Shown here one piece after another: positions 8,993 through 17,989 of a stretch of DNA of 64,000 bases. The first letter of the stretch is position 1. Each line of letters starts with the position of its first letter. This DNA is from Prevotella sp. (lineage in GTDB: Bacteria; Bacteroidota; Bacteroidia; Bacteroidales; Bacteroidaceae), in NCBI GenBank assembly GCA_017467535.1, contig JAFUST010000034.1, forward strand, positions 19,202 to 83,201. Direction: 5' to 3'. Made by a program: the position numbers and the translations under genes. Under the pieces are notes generated by a model. That model searched no databases, was not told the DNA's origin, and worked only from the letters and a program-made list of their open reading frames with translations.

Positions 8993-10060
8993 ATGGAAGA
9001 GAACAAGAAGAAAAGTCATGAAATTGATATTGTTGGCATCGCCAAGCGAGTGCTTGCTGAGTGGAAACTGCTGTTGAAATTTGTCGGCGTAGCGGCTGTG
9101 CTGGGTGTGGTGATAGCATTAAACACCCCCAAGTCATACACGACAAGCGTCATTCTTGCGCCAGAAGTGTCGGGGGCAGGAGGTATGCTTGACAACCTGA
9201 GCGATTTGGCTTCAATGGTAGGCGTGAATATAGGTTCCAGCAGTTCGAGTATTGACGCAATCTATCCAGAGATATACCCAGATGTTATCTCTTCGAATCG
9301 CTTTATCATCGACTTATTTGATGTAAAAGTACGATTAAAAGATAACACAGAGAGAACGTTTTACGATCATGTAACGAAGGATGTGAAAATACCTTTTTGG
9401 TCGTGGCCTCAGATTTGGATATCCACGCTTTTTAAAGAAGAAGAAAAAGCAAATCAAAAAGACGTAGATCCATTCTGTCTTACAAAGGAACAGTCTGGTG
9501 TGTGTGCGCTGTTTCGATCGCGAGTTTCCTGCATTGTTGACAAGAAAACCAGTGTTGTAACAATCTCTTTCGAAGACAACGACCCTGTAGCATCTGCCGT
9601 CATGGCCGATACGATTCTGTCCCGTCTTCAGCAGTATATTACCCATTATAGGACCAAGAAAGCCCGCATAGATGTAGATTATTATGAACAATTGTTCAAT
9701 GCAGCCAAAAAGGAATACGAAGATGCGCGACACAAATATGCCAGGGCTGCGGATGCTAGTACCCGCGTTGTACTGGTGTCACGCCAATCAGAACTGGATG
9801 ACTTAGAGAATGATATGCAGTTGAAATACAGCGTTTATCAGCAGATGACCCAACAACTTAATATTGCCCATGCAAAACTTCAGGAACGTACACCAGCATT
9901 CTCTGTCATACAAGAAGCCACTGTACCCATTCGAGCCTCGAGTTTCCCCCGCTCCCTAATGGTCATTGGCTATATGCTACTGGGGGCAATACTTTGTGCC
10001 ATTTGGATTATGTATCTCAGAGACCCTATCAAAAAGTTATTGAGTAAGCGCAAGAAATGA
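8993..10060 (+). CDS. Polysaccharide chain-length determinant (Wzz-like)
   Basis: A 355-aa polysaccharide co-polymerase that would set chain length with the Wzy polymerase. It has the family topology: a short cytoplasmic N-terminus, a membrane segment near residues 26-44 (LLLKFVGVAAVLGVVIAL), a large periplasmic part, a helical region around 225-300, and a second membrane segment near 320-342. The Pro-rich stretch IQEATVPIRASSFPR just before the second segment is typical. There is no tyrosine kinase domain and no separate kinase gene is seen in the locus. The gene overlaps the polymerase gene by four bases (ATGA). Confidence 0.88.
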   Translation: MEENKKKSHEIDIVGIAKRVLAEWKLLLKFVGVAAVLGVVIALNTPKSYTTSVILAPEVSGAGGMLDNLSDLASMVGVNIGSSSSSIDAIYPEIYPDVISSNRFIIDLFDVKVRLKDNTERTFYDHVTKDVKIPFWSWPQIWISTLFKEEEKANQKDVDPFCLTKEQSGVCALFRSRVSCIVDKKTSVVTISFEDNDPVASAVMADTILSRLQQYITHYRTKKARIDVDYYEQLFNAAKKEYEDARHKYARAADASTRVVLVSRQSELDDLENDMQLKYSVYQQMTQQLNIAHAKLQERTPAFSVIQEATVPIRASSFPRSLMVIGYMLLGAILCAIWIMYLRDPIKKLLSKRKK

Positions 10061-11220
10061 TCTACACCATTCCATATCTGATACTGCTGCTGTTGCTCTT
10101 CTATCTGTCATTGTATTATGAACAGACAGAAGACAATAGCACTCGTAGCAAAGTCAGTTATGGCTGCCTGCTACTGATACTTATATTCTTCGGTTTCAGA
10201 GGTTTTATTTTTGACGATTGGCAGATATACTACACGCTCTTTCAAGAGTGCTCTTTCGAAAACGTCTGGTACAATGTATATACATACAAAAATGCACGCT
10301 GGACTTGTGAGCCGGGCTTTACATTACTGATGGCTACCTGCAAGAGCCTGTTCGACAACTATTATTTCTTCAATTTTATATGTACCGTTATCGTGACCGC
10401 CTTGCTCTTCAACTTCTTCAGGCAGCAGAAATTCAACAATTTTCCTTTTGCAGTCATCCTCTATCTTTGTTTCGGAGGCATCATCATGAGTACGAATCTG
10501 ATGAGGAACACTATTGCCATCATGATTTTCATCAATGCCATCAAATACATTGAGGAGCGCAAGCCGATGCCCTATTTTCTTCTGTGCCTACTCGCAATCT
10601 CATTCCACTTGTCGGCATTGATGTACCTGCCCGTCTATTTCTTTCTCCATAGGAGAATCAACAAGTGGGTTTTCGTGGGCATCTTCTTCGTAGGTAACTT
10701 TATTTTCCTCACTCATACATCCATTTTCCTAAATGTAATGTCATTGTTTATCAGTGTCGATAGTGGTCGATTAGCCGATATGCTTAAGGACTACACGTCA
10801 GGAACGATGGATGTAGCCAGTGGCATTTCCATCGGATATCTAGAACGTCTATTCACCAGTTTCCTCGTGTTCTGCTATTACGACAAATTGGTGGAAGTGA
10901 GAAAGAACAATGCCATTTTTATCAATTCATTTATAGTCTATTTCGTACTGACTTTTTACTTCAGTGAGTTCAAGGAGGCCAGTTTACGTATGTCATATCT
11001 ATTTATCTTCGCATACTGGATATTATGGAGAGACCTTATTGAATGTTTTTCGGTAGAGAACAATCGGAAACTCTTTGTTGGTTTACTATTCGTCTATTGT
11101 ATGCTAAAGATGGTAGGACATACCGATGTGATAACAAGCCAATATGACAATGTGCTTTTCGGGGCAAAGTCATATGAGGAACGTCTATATATACATAATC
11201 GTTATGGTGAACAAGAATAA
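10057..11220 (+). CDS. EpsG-like polysaccharide polymerase (Wzy role)
   Basis: A 387-aa polytopic inner-membrane protein with about 10-11 hydrophobic segments. The pattern fits the EpsG family: a first helix [13 protein letters not shown], the [15 protein letters not shown] segment after the second helix, and the mid-protein [20 protein letters not shown] followed by [16 protein letters not shown]. In Wzy-dependent pathways this class polymerises repeat units on the periplasmic side. It starts inside the Wzz stop codon and is followed after 13 bases by the acyltransferase, so it is probably in the same operon. The role as polymerase is inferred from family and context. Confidence 0.85.
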   Translation: MIYTIPYLILLLLLFYLSLYYEQTEDNSTRSKVSYGCLLLILIFFGFRGFIFDDWQIYYTLFQECSFENVWYNVYTYKNARWTCEPGFTLLMATCKSLFDNYYFFNFICTVIVTALLFNFFRQQKFNNFPFAVILYLCFGGIIMSTNLMRNTIAIMIFINAIKYIEERKPMPYFLLCLLAISFHLSALMYLPVYFFLHRRINKWVFVGIFFVGNFIFLTHTSIFLNVMSLFISVDSGRLADMLKDYTSGTMDVASGISIGYLERLFTSFLVFCYYDKLVEVRKNNAIFINSFIVYFVLTFYFSEFKEASLRMSYLFIFAYWILWRDLIECFSVENNRKLFVGLLFVYCMLKMVGHTDVITSQYDNVLFGAKSYEERLYIHNRYGEQE

Positions 11221-11233
11221 TAAAAAAGGAGAA

Positions 11234-11782
11234 ATGAATATTCGCTATGAAATATGGTCACTAAAAGAAGGGATTCGTCAACTGCTCACAGACATCGTGA
11301 TGTGGTCACACTTCCATTGGGTAAGGATTCTTTTCATGCGCCTTTTTTCCGGCCACTTCGGCGTTAGTTCCTCCGTACTGCGTCATATTGAACTATGGAA
11401 TCCCGAGAATATTTTCATCGGAAGCCATGTCATTATCAATCAGCGCGTCTTTCTTGATGGTCGAGGTGCGAGATTGACCATTGGCGATAATGTTGACATA
11501 GCCATGGAGGCCATGGTGTGGACACTTGAACACGATGTATCATCATCGTCTCACGAGACCAAAGCTGCCCCTGTGGTCATAGAAGACCACGCTTGGATAG
11601 GATGCCGTGCCCAGATTCTCCCTGGAGTAAAAATTGGCAGAGGTGCTGTGATTGCTGCTGGTGCTGTTGTAACTAAGGATGTGCCCGCCAATGAGATATG
11701 GGGAGGAGTGCCCGCCAAACGTATCGGCAACCGGAACAACCCGTTGACATACAATCTTAAATACAGACCTTGGTTAAGATAA
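11234..11782 (+). CDS. Hexapeptide-repeat acyltransferase (WcaF/LbH type)
   Basis: Predicted to O-acetylate a sugar of the polysaccharide using acetyl-CoA. The C-terminal half is a left-handed beta-helix: repeats such as [28 protein letters not shown] and [20 protein letters not shown], with the catalytic-type His in WTLEHD, and the closing GGVPAKRIG. The open frame extends back to 11144, but that would overlap the polymerase by 77 bases. ATG at 11234 has AGGAG two bases before its AA spacer and gives a normal 182-aa length, so it is chosen. Confidence 0.82.
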   Translation: MNIRYEIWSLKEGIRQLLTDIVMWSHFHWVRILFMRLFSGHFGVSSSVLRHIELWNPENIFIGSHVIINQRVFLDGRGARLTIGDNVDIAMEAMVWTLEHDVSSSSHETKAAPVVIEDHAWIGCRAQILPGVKIGRGAVIAAGAVVTKDVPANEIWGGVPAKRIGNRNNPLTYNLKYRPWLR

Positions 11783-11805
11783 TCCAATAAACAGAAACTG
11801 AGTGT

Positions 11806-12972
11806 ATGAAGGTGTTATATTTTACAAACGCGCCATTCTCTGATTTAGAGATATCCTACGTAGGTGAACTTGAAAAGTATGTTGAGGTTAAAGTGCTGAT
11901 GTTGGTACTTCCTCAGACAAAGAAGTCGGGAGCAATAAGTCTAGACTGTCAGCCAGAAGAATTAGGAGTCATACCTGCAACCGATTATCCTGGCATGGAG
12001 AAATATACTAATATGATGTCACTTGACCGTTGGGCCATTGTGAACAATCCGATTGGCTCCAATCTAAAAACATCATGGATACTTGCCAAGAAAGTAGCCG
12101 ATGTGGTCAAAGAATACCAACCCGACATCCTACACATCACCTTATATGGACTACTCCAAGTATTTTTAAGTTGGCTAATAGACAAAAATATAAAGAAAAT
12201 TATCACGATTCATGATGTTGTCGCCCACGACAAGCAATCTATTGTACGGTATATGTATGACAAGATTTGTCGAAAACTAACACTCAAGCATTTCAACAAC
12301 ATCCTGTTGCTGTCGCATGTAGATGCTCCTCTCCTTGAGAAGAGTTTGAGCCACACGCCTCACCGCACTTTTTTTTCAAAACTTGGTCCCTATACTTATC
12401 TTCGAAACTATCCTATAGGCCAGAATCTGTACGGAAAATATATTCTATTTTTCGGAAGCATCCGACCCTATAAAGGCGTTGATGTTTTGATGGAAGCCTA
12501 TAAGAAATCAAACTGTGTCAAACAAGGGATTAAACTAGTGATTGCAGGTAAAGATATCGATGGTAATGTTCTGAATAACGACCAAGAAGATAACATCATT
12601 ATTCTTAACAGATATATAGAGAACGACGAACTTGCTACACTCATAGTTAATAGCCTCTTTGCAGTATTACCGTATAAGTCTGCCACACAAAGTGGTGTCA
12701 CGAAATCAGCCATTGCCCTCAACAAGCCTATGGTTTGCACCAATGTTGGTAACTTGCCCAATGAAGTTATTGACGGCAAGTACGGAAAAATTGTCAACCA
12801 CGACGATGTCAATTCTCTCTGTGTGGGCATCAACTACATGATAGACAATCCGAATCAGGTAGAGCAATTTGCCAGAAACATTCGTTCCGATTTTGAGACG
12901 GGCAATAACTCGTGGGCAAAAATCACAGAAGATTTGGTTACAAATGTTTACTCTACGATTTTAAACAAATGA
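11806..12972 (+). CDS. Glycosyltransferase family 4
   Basis: A 388-aa GT-B transferase. The C-terminal donor-binding domain is seen in FFGSIRPYKGVDVLMEAYK (near 210-228), LVIAGKDIDG and the YKSATQSGVTKSAIALNKP region, which contains the family pattern of small residues before the Pro. The N-terminal Rossmann half starts MKVLYFTNAPFSD and includes the DILHITLYGLLQ strand. It would add a sugar from an activated donor to the repeat unit. It lies 23 bases after the acyltransferase and 6 bases before the next transferase, in one orientation with them. Confidence 0.87.
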   Translation: MKVLYFTNAPFSDLEISYVGELEKYVEVKVLMLVLPQTKKSGAISLDCQPEELGVIPATDYPGMEKYTNMMSLDRWAIVNNPIGSNLKTSWILAKKVADVVKEYQPDILHITLYGLLQVFLSWLIDKNIKKIITIHDVVAHDKQSIVRYMYDKICRKLTLKHFNNILLLSHVDAPLLEKSLSHTPHRTFFSKLGPYTYLRNYPIGQNLYGKYILFFGSIRPYKGVDVLMEAYKKSNCVKQGIKLVIAGKDIDGNVLNNDQEDNIIILNRYIENDELATLIVNSLFAVLPYKSATQSGVTKSAIALNKPMVCTNVGNLPNEVIDGKYGKIVNHDDVNSLCVGINYMIDNPNQVEQFARNIRSDFETGNNSWAKITEDLVTNVYSTILNK

Positions 12973-12978
12973 TTTCCA

Positions 12979-13872
12979 ATGAGTCAAGTCTCTGCTATCA
13001 TAGTTAGTTATAAGAACGAGGAAATGACGTGTAGATACGTCAACGAGGAATTAAGGAAATGCCCTGAAGTTGACCACGTCATCATCGTAAACAATGCAGC
13101 CACAGAGAAATCAAACGAGATTCTGCACCATAGTATTCCTCATTCGGAGATATCCACTGGCGAGGAATACCACGACACTAAAGTCATCATACTATATAAT
13201 AAGGAGAATCAAGGTTTTGCCCGTGGCAACAATCAAGGTGCACGCTTCGTTGACCGCTTCATACACTCAAAATACATTCTGTTTTCCAATGATGACATTG
13301 TGATTAATGACAATGATGCAATATCCCGTCTTATCTATCGACGCCACCAGGATGACACCATAGGATGTTTTGCTCCCAAAATCCTTAAAACTGATGGAAG
13401 TACCCAAGGGCCCTTTGCATATTGGTCATTATGGAAACGCTATAGCCTATATATAATCTATCCTATCGTTATGCGATGGGCACCGAACATCATTGCAAAA
13501 AGGAACGAAAAAACAACACCAATAGTCAGCGGCTTTTATAACACGCTGGTTGGATGTTTCTTTATGGTTGAACTTTCCGATTTCAAACGTGCGGGAATGA
13601 TGGATGACCGTACTTTTCTTTATCGAGAAGAGGAAATCTTGGCCGAACGAATGAAATCTATTGGCAAGTATAGTTTTTGCGAAGCATCGGTAAGTGTAAT
13701 TCACCTAGGAGGACAAAGCAGTTACAAAAACAACAAGCGGCATTACAATTTTGTGAACCAGAGCGTTCGCGATTCAGACATTATCTATTATCACCATTAC
13801 AAGGAATATCCACTATGGCAAATACGTCTGGCACAAAAAGTGCAGCAATTATTATGCTACCTTTTTGTATAA
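12979..13872 (+). CDS. Glycosyltransferase family 2 (rhamnosyltransferase-like)
   Basis: A 297-aa GT-A protein with the opening VSAIIVSYKNEEMT, the mid-domain NKENQGFARGNNQGARF typical of the rhamnosyltransferase-like subgroup, and the metal-binding site FSNDDIVIND. The acceptor region near residue 215 (FLYREEEILAERMKSIG) is also conserved in that subgroup. It would add one sugar in the cytoplasm. It is the last forward gene of the AT-rich block and is followed by a convergent transferase. Confidence 0.88.
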   Translation: MSQVSAIIVSYKNEEMTCRYVNEELRKCPEVDHVIIVNNAATEKSNEILHHSIPHSEISTGEEYHDTKVIILYNKENQGFARGNNQGARFVDRFIHSKYILFSNDDIVINDNDAISRLIYRRHQDDTIGCFAPKILKTDGSTQGPFAYWSLWKRYSLYIIYPIVMRWAPNIIAKRNEKTTPIVSGFYNTLVGCFFMVELSDFKRAGMMDDRTFLYREEEILAERMKSIGKYSFCEASVSVIHLGGQSSYKNNKRHYNFVNQSVRDSDIIYYHHYKEYPLWQIRLAQKVQQLLCYLFV

Positions 13873-13931
13873 TCACCACGCTTTTGAGAAACAAGCAGTA
13901 ACGCTGAGTGAAGACTTTGACAAGATAACCA

Positions 13932-15047
13932 TTAATGCAACAATTGCTGATACAATTCACAGCAACGGCTGATCATCTTCTCCTTTCTGAACAACTGCTC
14001 GTAGCGCGACTTGGCCCCCGCAGAGAGTTGTTGATATAACGCCGAATCATCCGTCAGCCGACGGATGGCATCGGCCAGCGCTTCAGCACTTTCCGGCTCC
14101 ACCACCAGGCCCGATTCGCCGTCCCTGTTCACCCAGGGCACACCCGAGCCCTTGATATTGCAACAGACGACAGGTTTGCCGCACGACATGGCCTCTATCT
14201 GCACGATAGCGAAAGCCTCAGTCTTCATGACGCTGCTCAGACAATACACATCACAGGCTCCATAATAGGCGGCCAAATCATCACCCGACACCCGGCCCAG
14301 CAATTTCACACGGTCGTTCAGATTATGCCGGTTGATCTGAGCCTGCAGTTCGTCATGCAGTTCACCGCTGCCGCCAATCAGCACCACGTAGTTATCGTCC
14401 AGATAGCGGGCTGCATCCACCAGATACCTGTATCCTTTATAGTGTACCAGCCGCCCAAGCGAGAATATAATTTTCTTGCCTTCATATTGCTGTCTGATAC
14501 GTTCTACGGCAGCAGCATCAGGCACAATGGGCTCGATGCCAATGGGCAGATAGGTGCACTTCTGCTGAACACCAGCCAGACAGGGCGACTGGGCGATATA
14601 CACAGGTGTGGTGCCCACCACGAGGTCGGCACGTCTGATGAGCCAGTTCTGCAATGGCTGATAGAGGCTGAGCAAGAATTTCTGCTTCACAATGTCGCTA
14701 TGCCAGTGCAACACGACCTTGCCTTTATAGCCTGACAACCACAGGGCCAAGGCTGCCATCGGATCGGGATGATGCACATGGATGATGTCGTATTGGGGAG
14801 CGATGCGCCGCAGCATCGTGATCATCTGCGGCGAAATCATCGTGGCATATTTCTTGACAAGCGTCTTCACACAGATCACCTTGTTCTGAGGCGTCACCTC
14901 AATCAGTTCTTCCTTTCCCGTTTCCACATGGGCGCACAGCATATCGCACGGGATGCCCTTCTCGGACAACCCGACCAGAAGGTCATACATCACCTTCTCC
15001 ACGCCCCCCTGAACGGGATAGAATTTTCCTAACTGAAGTATCCTCAT
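13932..15047 (-). CDS. Glycosyltransferase family 4 (reverse strand)
   Basis: A 371-aa GT-B transferase starting MRILQLGKFYPVQGGVEKVM, the common N-terminus of GT4 proteins that act on polysaccharide intermediates. The donor-site motifs are FSLGRLVHYKGYRYLVDAA (near 198) and SSVMKTEAFAIVQIEAMSCGKP with the E(x7)E pattern near 280. It is convergent with the preceding GT2 and has its own promoter at 15075-15082. Its base composition is clearly more GC-rich than the preceding block, resembling the chromosomal backbone, so it may belong to the conserved part of the locus rather than the exchanged part. Confidence 0.9.
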   Translation of the reverse strand: MRILQLGKFYPVQGGVEKVMYDLLVGLSEKGIPCDMLCAHVETGKEELIEVTPQNKVICVKTLVKKYATMISPQMITMLRRIAPQYDIIHVHHPDPMAALALWLSGYKGKVVLHWHSDIVKQKFLLSLYQPLQNWLIRRADLVVGTTPVYIAQSPCLAGVQQKCTYLPIGIEPIVPDAAAVERIRQQYEGKKIIFSLGRLVHYKGYRYLVDAARYLDDNYVVLIGGSGELHDELQAQINRHNLNDRVKLLGRVSGDDLAAYYGACDVYCLSSVMKTEAFAIVQIEAMSCGKPVVCCNIKGSGVPWVNRDGESGLVVEPESAEALADAIRRLTDDSALYQQLSAGAKSRYEQLFRKEKMISRCCELYQQLLH

Positions 15048-15074
15048 TGCTCAGTCGCTCTCAGAATTCGTATG

Positions 15075-15082
15075 CAAAGATA
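15075..15082 (-). promoter_or_regulatory. -7 box for the reverse-strand GT4
   Basis: On the minus strand TATCTTTG precedes the gene by 27 bases. A TTG about 18 bases further upstream could serve as -33 element. Confidence 0.55.
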
Positions 15083-15128
15083 ACAATAAAATTCAATATT
15101 CAATAAAAAATCTGATAAAATTTGTCTT

Positions 15129-15189
15129 CGACGTATAATATATGTCGTTTTTCTACGTTAAACTATTAACAATACCAAAAAAGGTATTG
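15129..15189 (+). promoter_or_regulatory. Two inverted repeats before the sugar transferase
   Basis: CGAC (15129-15132) pairs with GTCG (15144-15147), extended by A/T pairs. CAATACC (15170-15176) and GGTATTG (15183-15189) form a perfect 7-bp stem with a loop of six A. They lie 21-80 bases before the start at 15210, where no TAnnTTTG box is seen, so they may be regulatory. Confidence 0.4.
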
Positions 15190-15209
15190 ATGAAAAACAA
15201 AAGGTATAT

Positions 15210-15839
15210 ATGACCAAACTAGAGAACGGATACGTATTGGATGGCATGAACGAGATTGAGCGCAACGTGAAGCGCTTCGTCGATTTCATTACTGCGGCGA
15301 TATGCCTGGTTGTGTTCTCACCTCTGTTCCTGATTTGCTACATTTTGGTCAAGCGGGAGGATGGTGGCCCGGCCATCTTCAAGCAGGAACGCATTGGCCG
15401 CTTCGGCCGTCCGTTTAATATCTACAAGTTCCGTTCGATGCGGGTGGATGCCGAGAAAGACGGGCCTGCGCTGTATCAGCACGAGAACGAGACCCGAATG
15501 ACCAAGATAGGCAAATTCCTGCGTGAGCACCATCTGGACGAACTGCCCCAACTGTGGAACGTATTCAAGGGTGACATGGCCTTCATCGGCCCGCGCCCTG
15601 AACGCGAATACTACATCAAGCAGATCATCGAGCGCGATCCGCGCTACGTCTACCTCTACCAGATCCGTCCCGGCGTGACTTCCTATGCCACGCTCTACAA
15701 TGGCTATACCGATACGATGGAGAAGATGCTGCGCCGCCTGGAGTTGGACCTCTATTATCTGGAACACCGCTCGTGGTGGTTCGATGCCAAGATTCTCATG
15801 AAGACCTTCATCAACATTGTCTTCGGCAAGAAGTTCTGA
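15210..15839 (+). CDS. Initiating sugar-phosphate transferase (WcaJ/PglC type)
   Basis: A 209-aa polyprenyl-phosphate glycosyl-1-phosphate transferase that would begin the repeat unit by loading a sugar-phosphate on undecaprenyl phosphate. It has a single re-entrant hydrophobic segment at residues 26-46 (FITAAICLVVFSPLFLICYI) and the catalytic core: FKQERIGRFGRPFNIYKFRSM, then LREHHLDELPQLWNVFKGD with the DE pair, and FIGPRPE. The Arg-Pro-Gly motif QIRPGVTSYATLYNGY closes the domain. The short form lacks the N-terminal membrane region of WbaP and WcaJ. It is isolated from the other forward genes by the reverse-strand GT4. Confidence 0.93.
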   Translation: MTKLENGYVLDGMNEIERNVKRFVDFITAAICLVVFSPLFLICYILVKREDGGPAIFKQERIGRFGRPFNIYKFRSMRVDAEKDGPALYQHENETRMTKIGKFLREHHLDELPQLWNVFKGDMAFIGPRPEREYYIKQIIERDPRYVYLYQIRPGVTSYATLYNGYTDTMEKMLRRLELDLYYLEHRSWWFDAKILMKTFINIVFGKKF

Positions 15840-15848
15840 GCCCCGTTG

Positions 15849-16295
15849 TCAATACTTACGGAAATACATCCTGTAGAGTTCTGTCTGCAGGGTCATCTTC
15901 TCAGTATTTAACTGCAGCACATCCAGCACTTCGTCCGTCCGGCTCAGGCCGTAGAACTCCACAGTGGCCGCGCTGGTCACTATGCTGTCGGAGATGTCTC
16001 GGTCGTTGGCGATTGGTTCCGACAGATAGAGTTTCCCCTGCTCGTACTTGAAGCGGAAGTTGAGCATCTCGTGCTGTTCCTCAACATCATAAATATGCAG
16101 GTCGCGCATCTCCAGCATATCGCCCTGCACGGCCCAGAATATCTTCATGCTACGCACGTCCCCAGAACGGTTGGTCGACAGGGTGTCCATCTGGGTCAAC
16201 TGCCAGAAGCCGTCCAGGTCTCCATTGTCTGAAGTATGCAGTTCACAGGCAGTCAGCACCGCCAGTGCGGCTATCATTGAGAGTATCTTTTTCAT
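15849..16295 (-). CDS. Lipocalin-like lipoprotein
   Basis: A 148-aa predicted lipoprotein: signal peptide with lipobox LTAC and the modified Cys at residue 17. The mature part starts with DLDGFWQLTQMD, the GxW beginning common to Bacteroidetes lipocalin-like domains, and continues with alternating beta strands. The function is unknown. Its ATG overlaps the stop of the Wzi-like gene by four bases, so the two are translationally coupled and may act together in the outer membrane. It ends 9 bases from the convergent sugar-transferase stop. Confidence 0.75.
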   Translation of the reverse strand: MKKILSMIAALAVLTACELHTSDNGDLDGFWQLTQMDTLSTNRSGDVRSMKIFWAVQGDMLEMRDLHIYDVEEQHEMLNFRFKYEQGKLYLSEPIANDRDISDSIVTSAATVEFYGLSRTDEVLDVLQLNTEKMTLQTELYRMYFRKY

Positions 16296-17821
16296 CGTCC
16301 GCCAAATTTAAAGTTCCTTGCTATCGTTAGTTGTACGCCCATGTTGTCACCCAGCAGTTCGCCTGAGTCCAGACCCAGCGCTCCTTTGACCGTCCACCCT
16401 GCCAGCAAGGAGGAAGCGTCAAACTGGTAGGTCGCCTCGGCCATCATGCTCAGATTCCGCTGCGGCTCAATGAATGGAACATGATAGGTGCCGAAGCCCT
16501 TCTGCAGAGAACATAGCACGCGGTAGTGCAAATTCCTGATGGGATGGCCGCTCAAGCCCAGATGCCACGCCCAGAAGCGGCTGTCTTCCACCATCACCGC
16601 CCTGTCCATATTATAAAGAGGTGAACGAAAGAAGGGATTGCCCATCACCTGCCCCCAGTGCTGCCAGCCAGTCATGATGGCGTGATTATAGTAATTGTCC
16701 ACGCCGCTGATGTGATCCGCCCTGCGCTGGGTGTGGTCGTGATACATCGGGCCACTCTGGTATTTCGTGTAGAGATACTCCAGCACAATGGTGTTCAGCC
16801 AAGGGGTCTGCTTGAGCCTCACCTCGGCCCCCAACATCATATCGCGAAGGTCGTAGAGGAAATAGCGCGAGTCCTTCTTCACATTCCATTCATCACCCGT
16901 GCCATAGCCATCGTAGTCAAGCAGGAACATACCCGACTGATCCTCGAAGTAGTGGTCAGCATAGACCGATACGCCCCACCCCTCTTGGTCGTAGTTGGCC
17001 CTCACCAGCCAACTGCCCAGATGGTTGCCGTCGGCATTGCGATAATCCTCTGGCTCAATGGCCTCGCCGCCACCAGGAATCAGCGCGTGGATCATGCCCT
17101 TCAGCCCGTCTTCGTTTTCCACGGCTCGCTCCGAGTAGTCACCTGTCAGGTAACTCCTGCCGCCATACTGGCAGGCCATCTCCAGCCCCAACTCCACGTT
17201 GAAAGGCTTGTCGGCACGGCCTATGCGCAGATAGCCGGCCTTGGTGTGCAGTTTGGAGTGCTCAGTATATTTCGACTGGCCAGCAGTAAAATCCTTCTGC
17301 CAGTTGTCATCCGTCTGCATGCCGTAGGCAATATGGCCCTTCAGGCCTACCCATCCGCCCAGGAAAGGAATATTCCAGTAGTCAGGCAACGACAGCCTCA
17401 CGCTGGGCACGGGTCGGGCGTTGATGCCAAGCGTCTGGGGGCCGCTGCTCAGTTCCTGGTTTCGCAGTGCCATCGGCTGCTCCTTGCTGCCCACGGTGAG
17501 CAGCCCCTTCAGCCACCGCAGTTCCCCGTAGGCCTGCTGAACCACCAGGGTGCTGGTGAAGCCACCCGCCACGGCCACGTCGGCACCGGCCCCCCAGGCC
17601 CACTGGCGGGCAGAATCGTTGTCGATGGAGCGGAACACCCCACCCCTCACGTAACCATTGGTCCGTTCGAGCGAACTCAGACCATACTTATTGGCATTGA
17701 GCCAAAGCGGTGTGTAGTCACCCGTTGCTGCCGAGAACTGCGCCTCGGTGCGCACTTCCACTTGGGCCGTCGCCAGGCTGCAGGCCAGAAACGCCATTGC
17801 CGTCAAAAAAGATTTCCGCAT
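16292..17821 (-). CDS. Capsule assembly protein, Wzi family
   Basis: A 509-aa outer-membrane beta-barrel of the Wzi type, thought to help attach or organise capsule at the cell surface. Residues 1-19 are a signal peptide ending ATAQ. The mature start VEVRTEAQFSAATGDYTPLWLNANKYGLSS and the later GSKEQPM and EYLYTKYQSGPMYHDH regions fit the Bacteroidetes capsule-assembly Wzi annotation (family knowledge). Alternating aromatic strands run to the C-terminus, which ends in a Phe-containing strand NFKFGGR. It is followed by the coupled lipoprotein. A good -7 box lies 29 bases upstream. Confidence 0.85.
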   Translation of the reverse strand: MRKSFLTAMAFLACSLATAQVEVRTEAQFSAATGDYTPLWLNANKYGLSSLERTNGYVRGGVFRSIDNDSARQWAWGAGADVAVAGGFTSTLVVQQAYGELRWLKGLLTVGSKEQPMALRNQELSSGPQTLGINARPVPSVRLSLPDYWNIPFLGGWVGLKGHIAYGMQTDDNWQKDFTAGQSKYTEHSKLHTKAGYLRIGRADKPFNVELGLEMACQYGGRSYLTGDYSERAVENEDGLKGMIHALIPGGGEAIEPEDYRNADGNHLGSWLVRANYDQEGWGVSVYADHYFEDQSGMFLLDYDGYGTGDEWNVKKDSRYFLYDLRDMMLGAEVRLKQTPWLNTIVLEYLYTKYQSGPMYHDHTQRRADHISGVDNYYNHAIMTGWQHWGQVMGNPFFRSPLYNMDRAVMVEDSRFWAWHLGLSGHPIRNLHYRVLCSLQKGFGTYHVPFIEPQRNLSMMAEATYQFDASSLLAGWTVKGALGLDSGELLGDNMGVQLTIARNFKFGGR

Positions 17822-17850
17822 CTCGCTCTATGTTCTTAGTTATTCTGCGG

Positions 17851-17858
17851 CAAAGATA
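17851..17858 (-). promoter_or_regulatory. -7 box for the Wzi-like gene
   Basis: The minus strand reads TATCTTTG followed by CCGC. The distance to the start codon at 17821 gives a short leader of about 22 bases. Confidence 0.6.
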
Positions 17859-17880
17859 AGAAAAAAAAACGATATATAGG

Positions 17881-17909
17881 GATTTTCCCCCAACTATTTA
17901 GGGAAAATC
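17881..17909. promoter_or_regulatory. Perfect 9-bp inverted repeat between divergent promoters
   Basis: GATTTTCCC (17881-17889) and GGGAAAATC (17901-17909) are separated by 11 bases. The repeat lies between the Wzi-gene promoter and the -33 box of the secreted repeat protein, so it could be an operator. Confidence 0.5.
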
Positions 17910-17910
17910 C

Positions 17911-17942
17911 TTTGCCCACCCCAGAAAAAAGCAGTTACTTTG
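17911..17942 (+). promoter_or_regulatory. Promoter for the secreted repeat protein
   Basis: TTTG at 17911-17914 and TTACTTTG at 17935-17942 are 20 bases apart, matching the -33/-7 arrangement with one mismatch in the -7 box. Confidence 0.55.
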
Positions 17943-17989
17943 CAGCAGAAAAAGACAACTGAATGTATAACAACAAAAAGAATACGATT

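Noticed and set aside
11144-11233. Upstream start for the acyltransferase
   Set aside because: It would overlap the polymerase by 77 bases and add residues outside the beta-helix family; the 11234 start has AGGAG.
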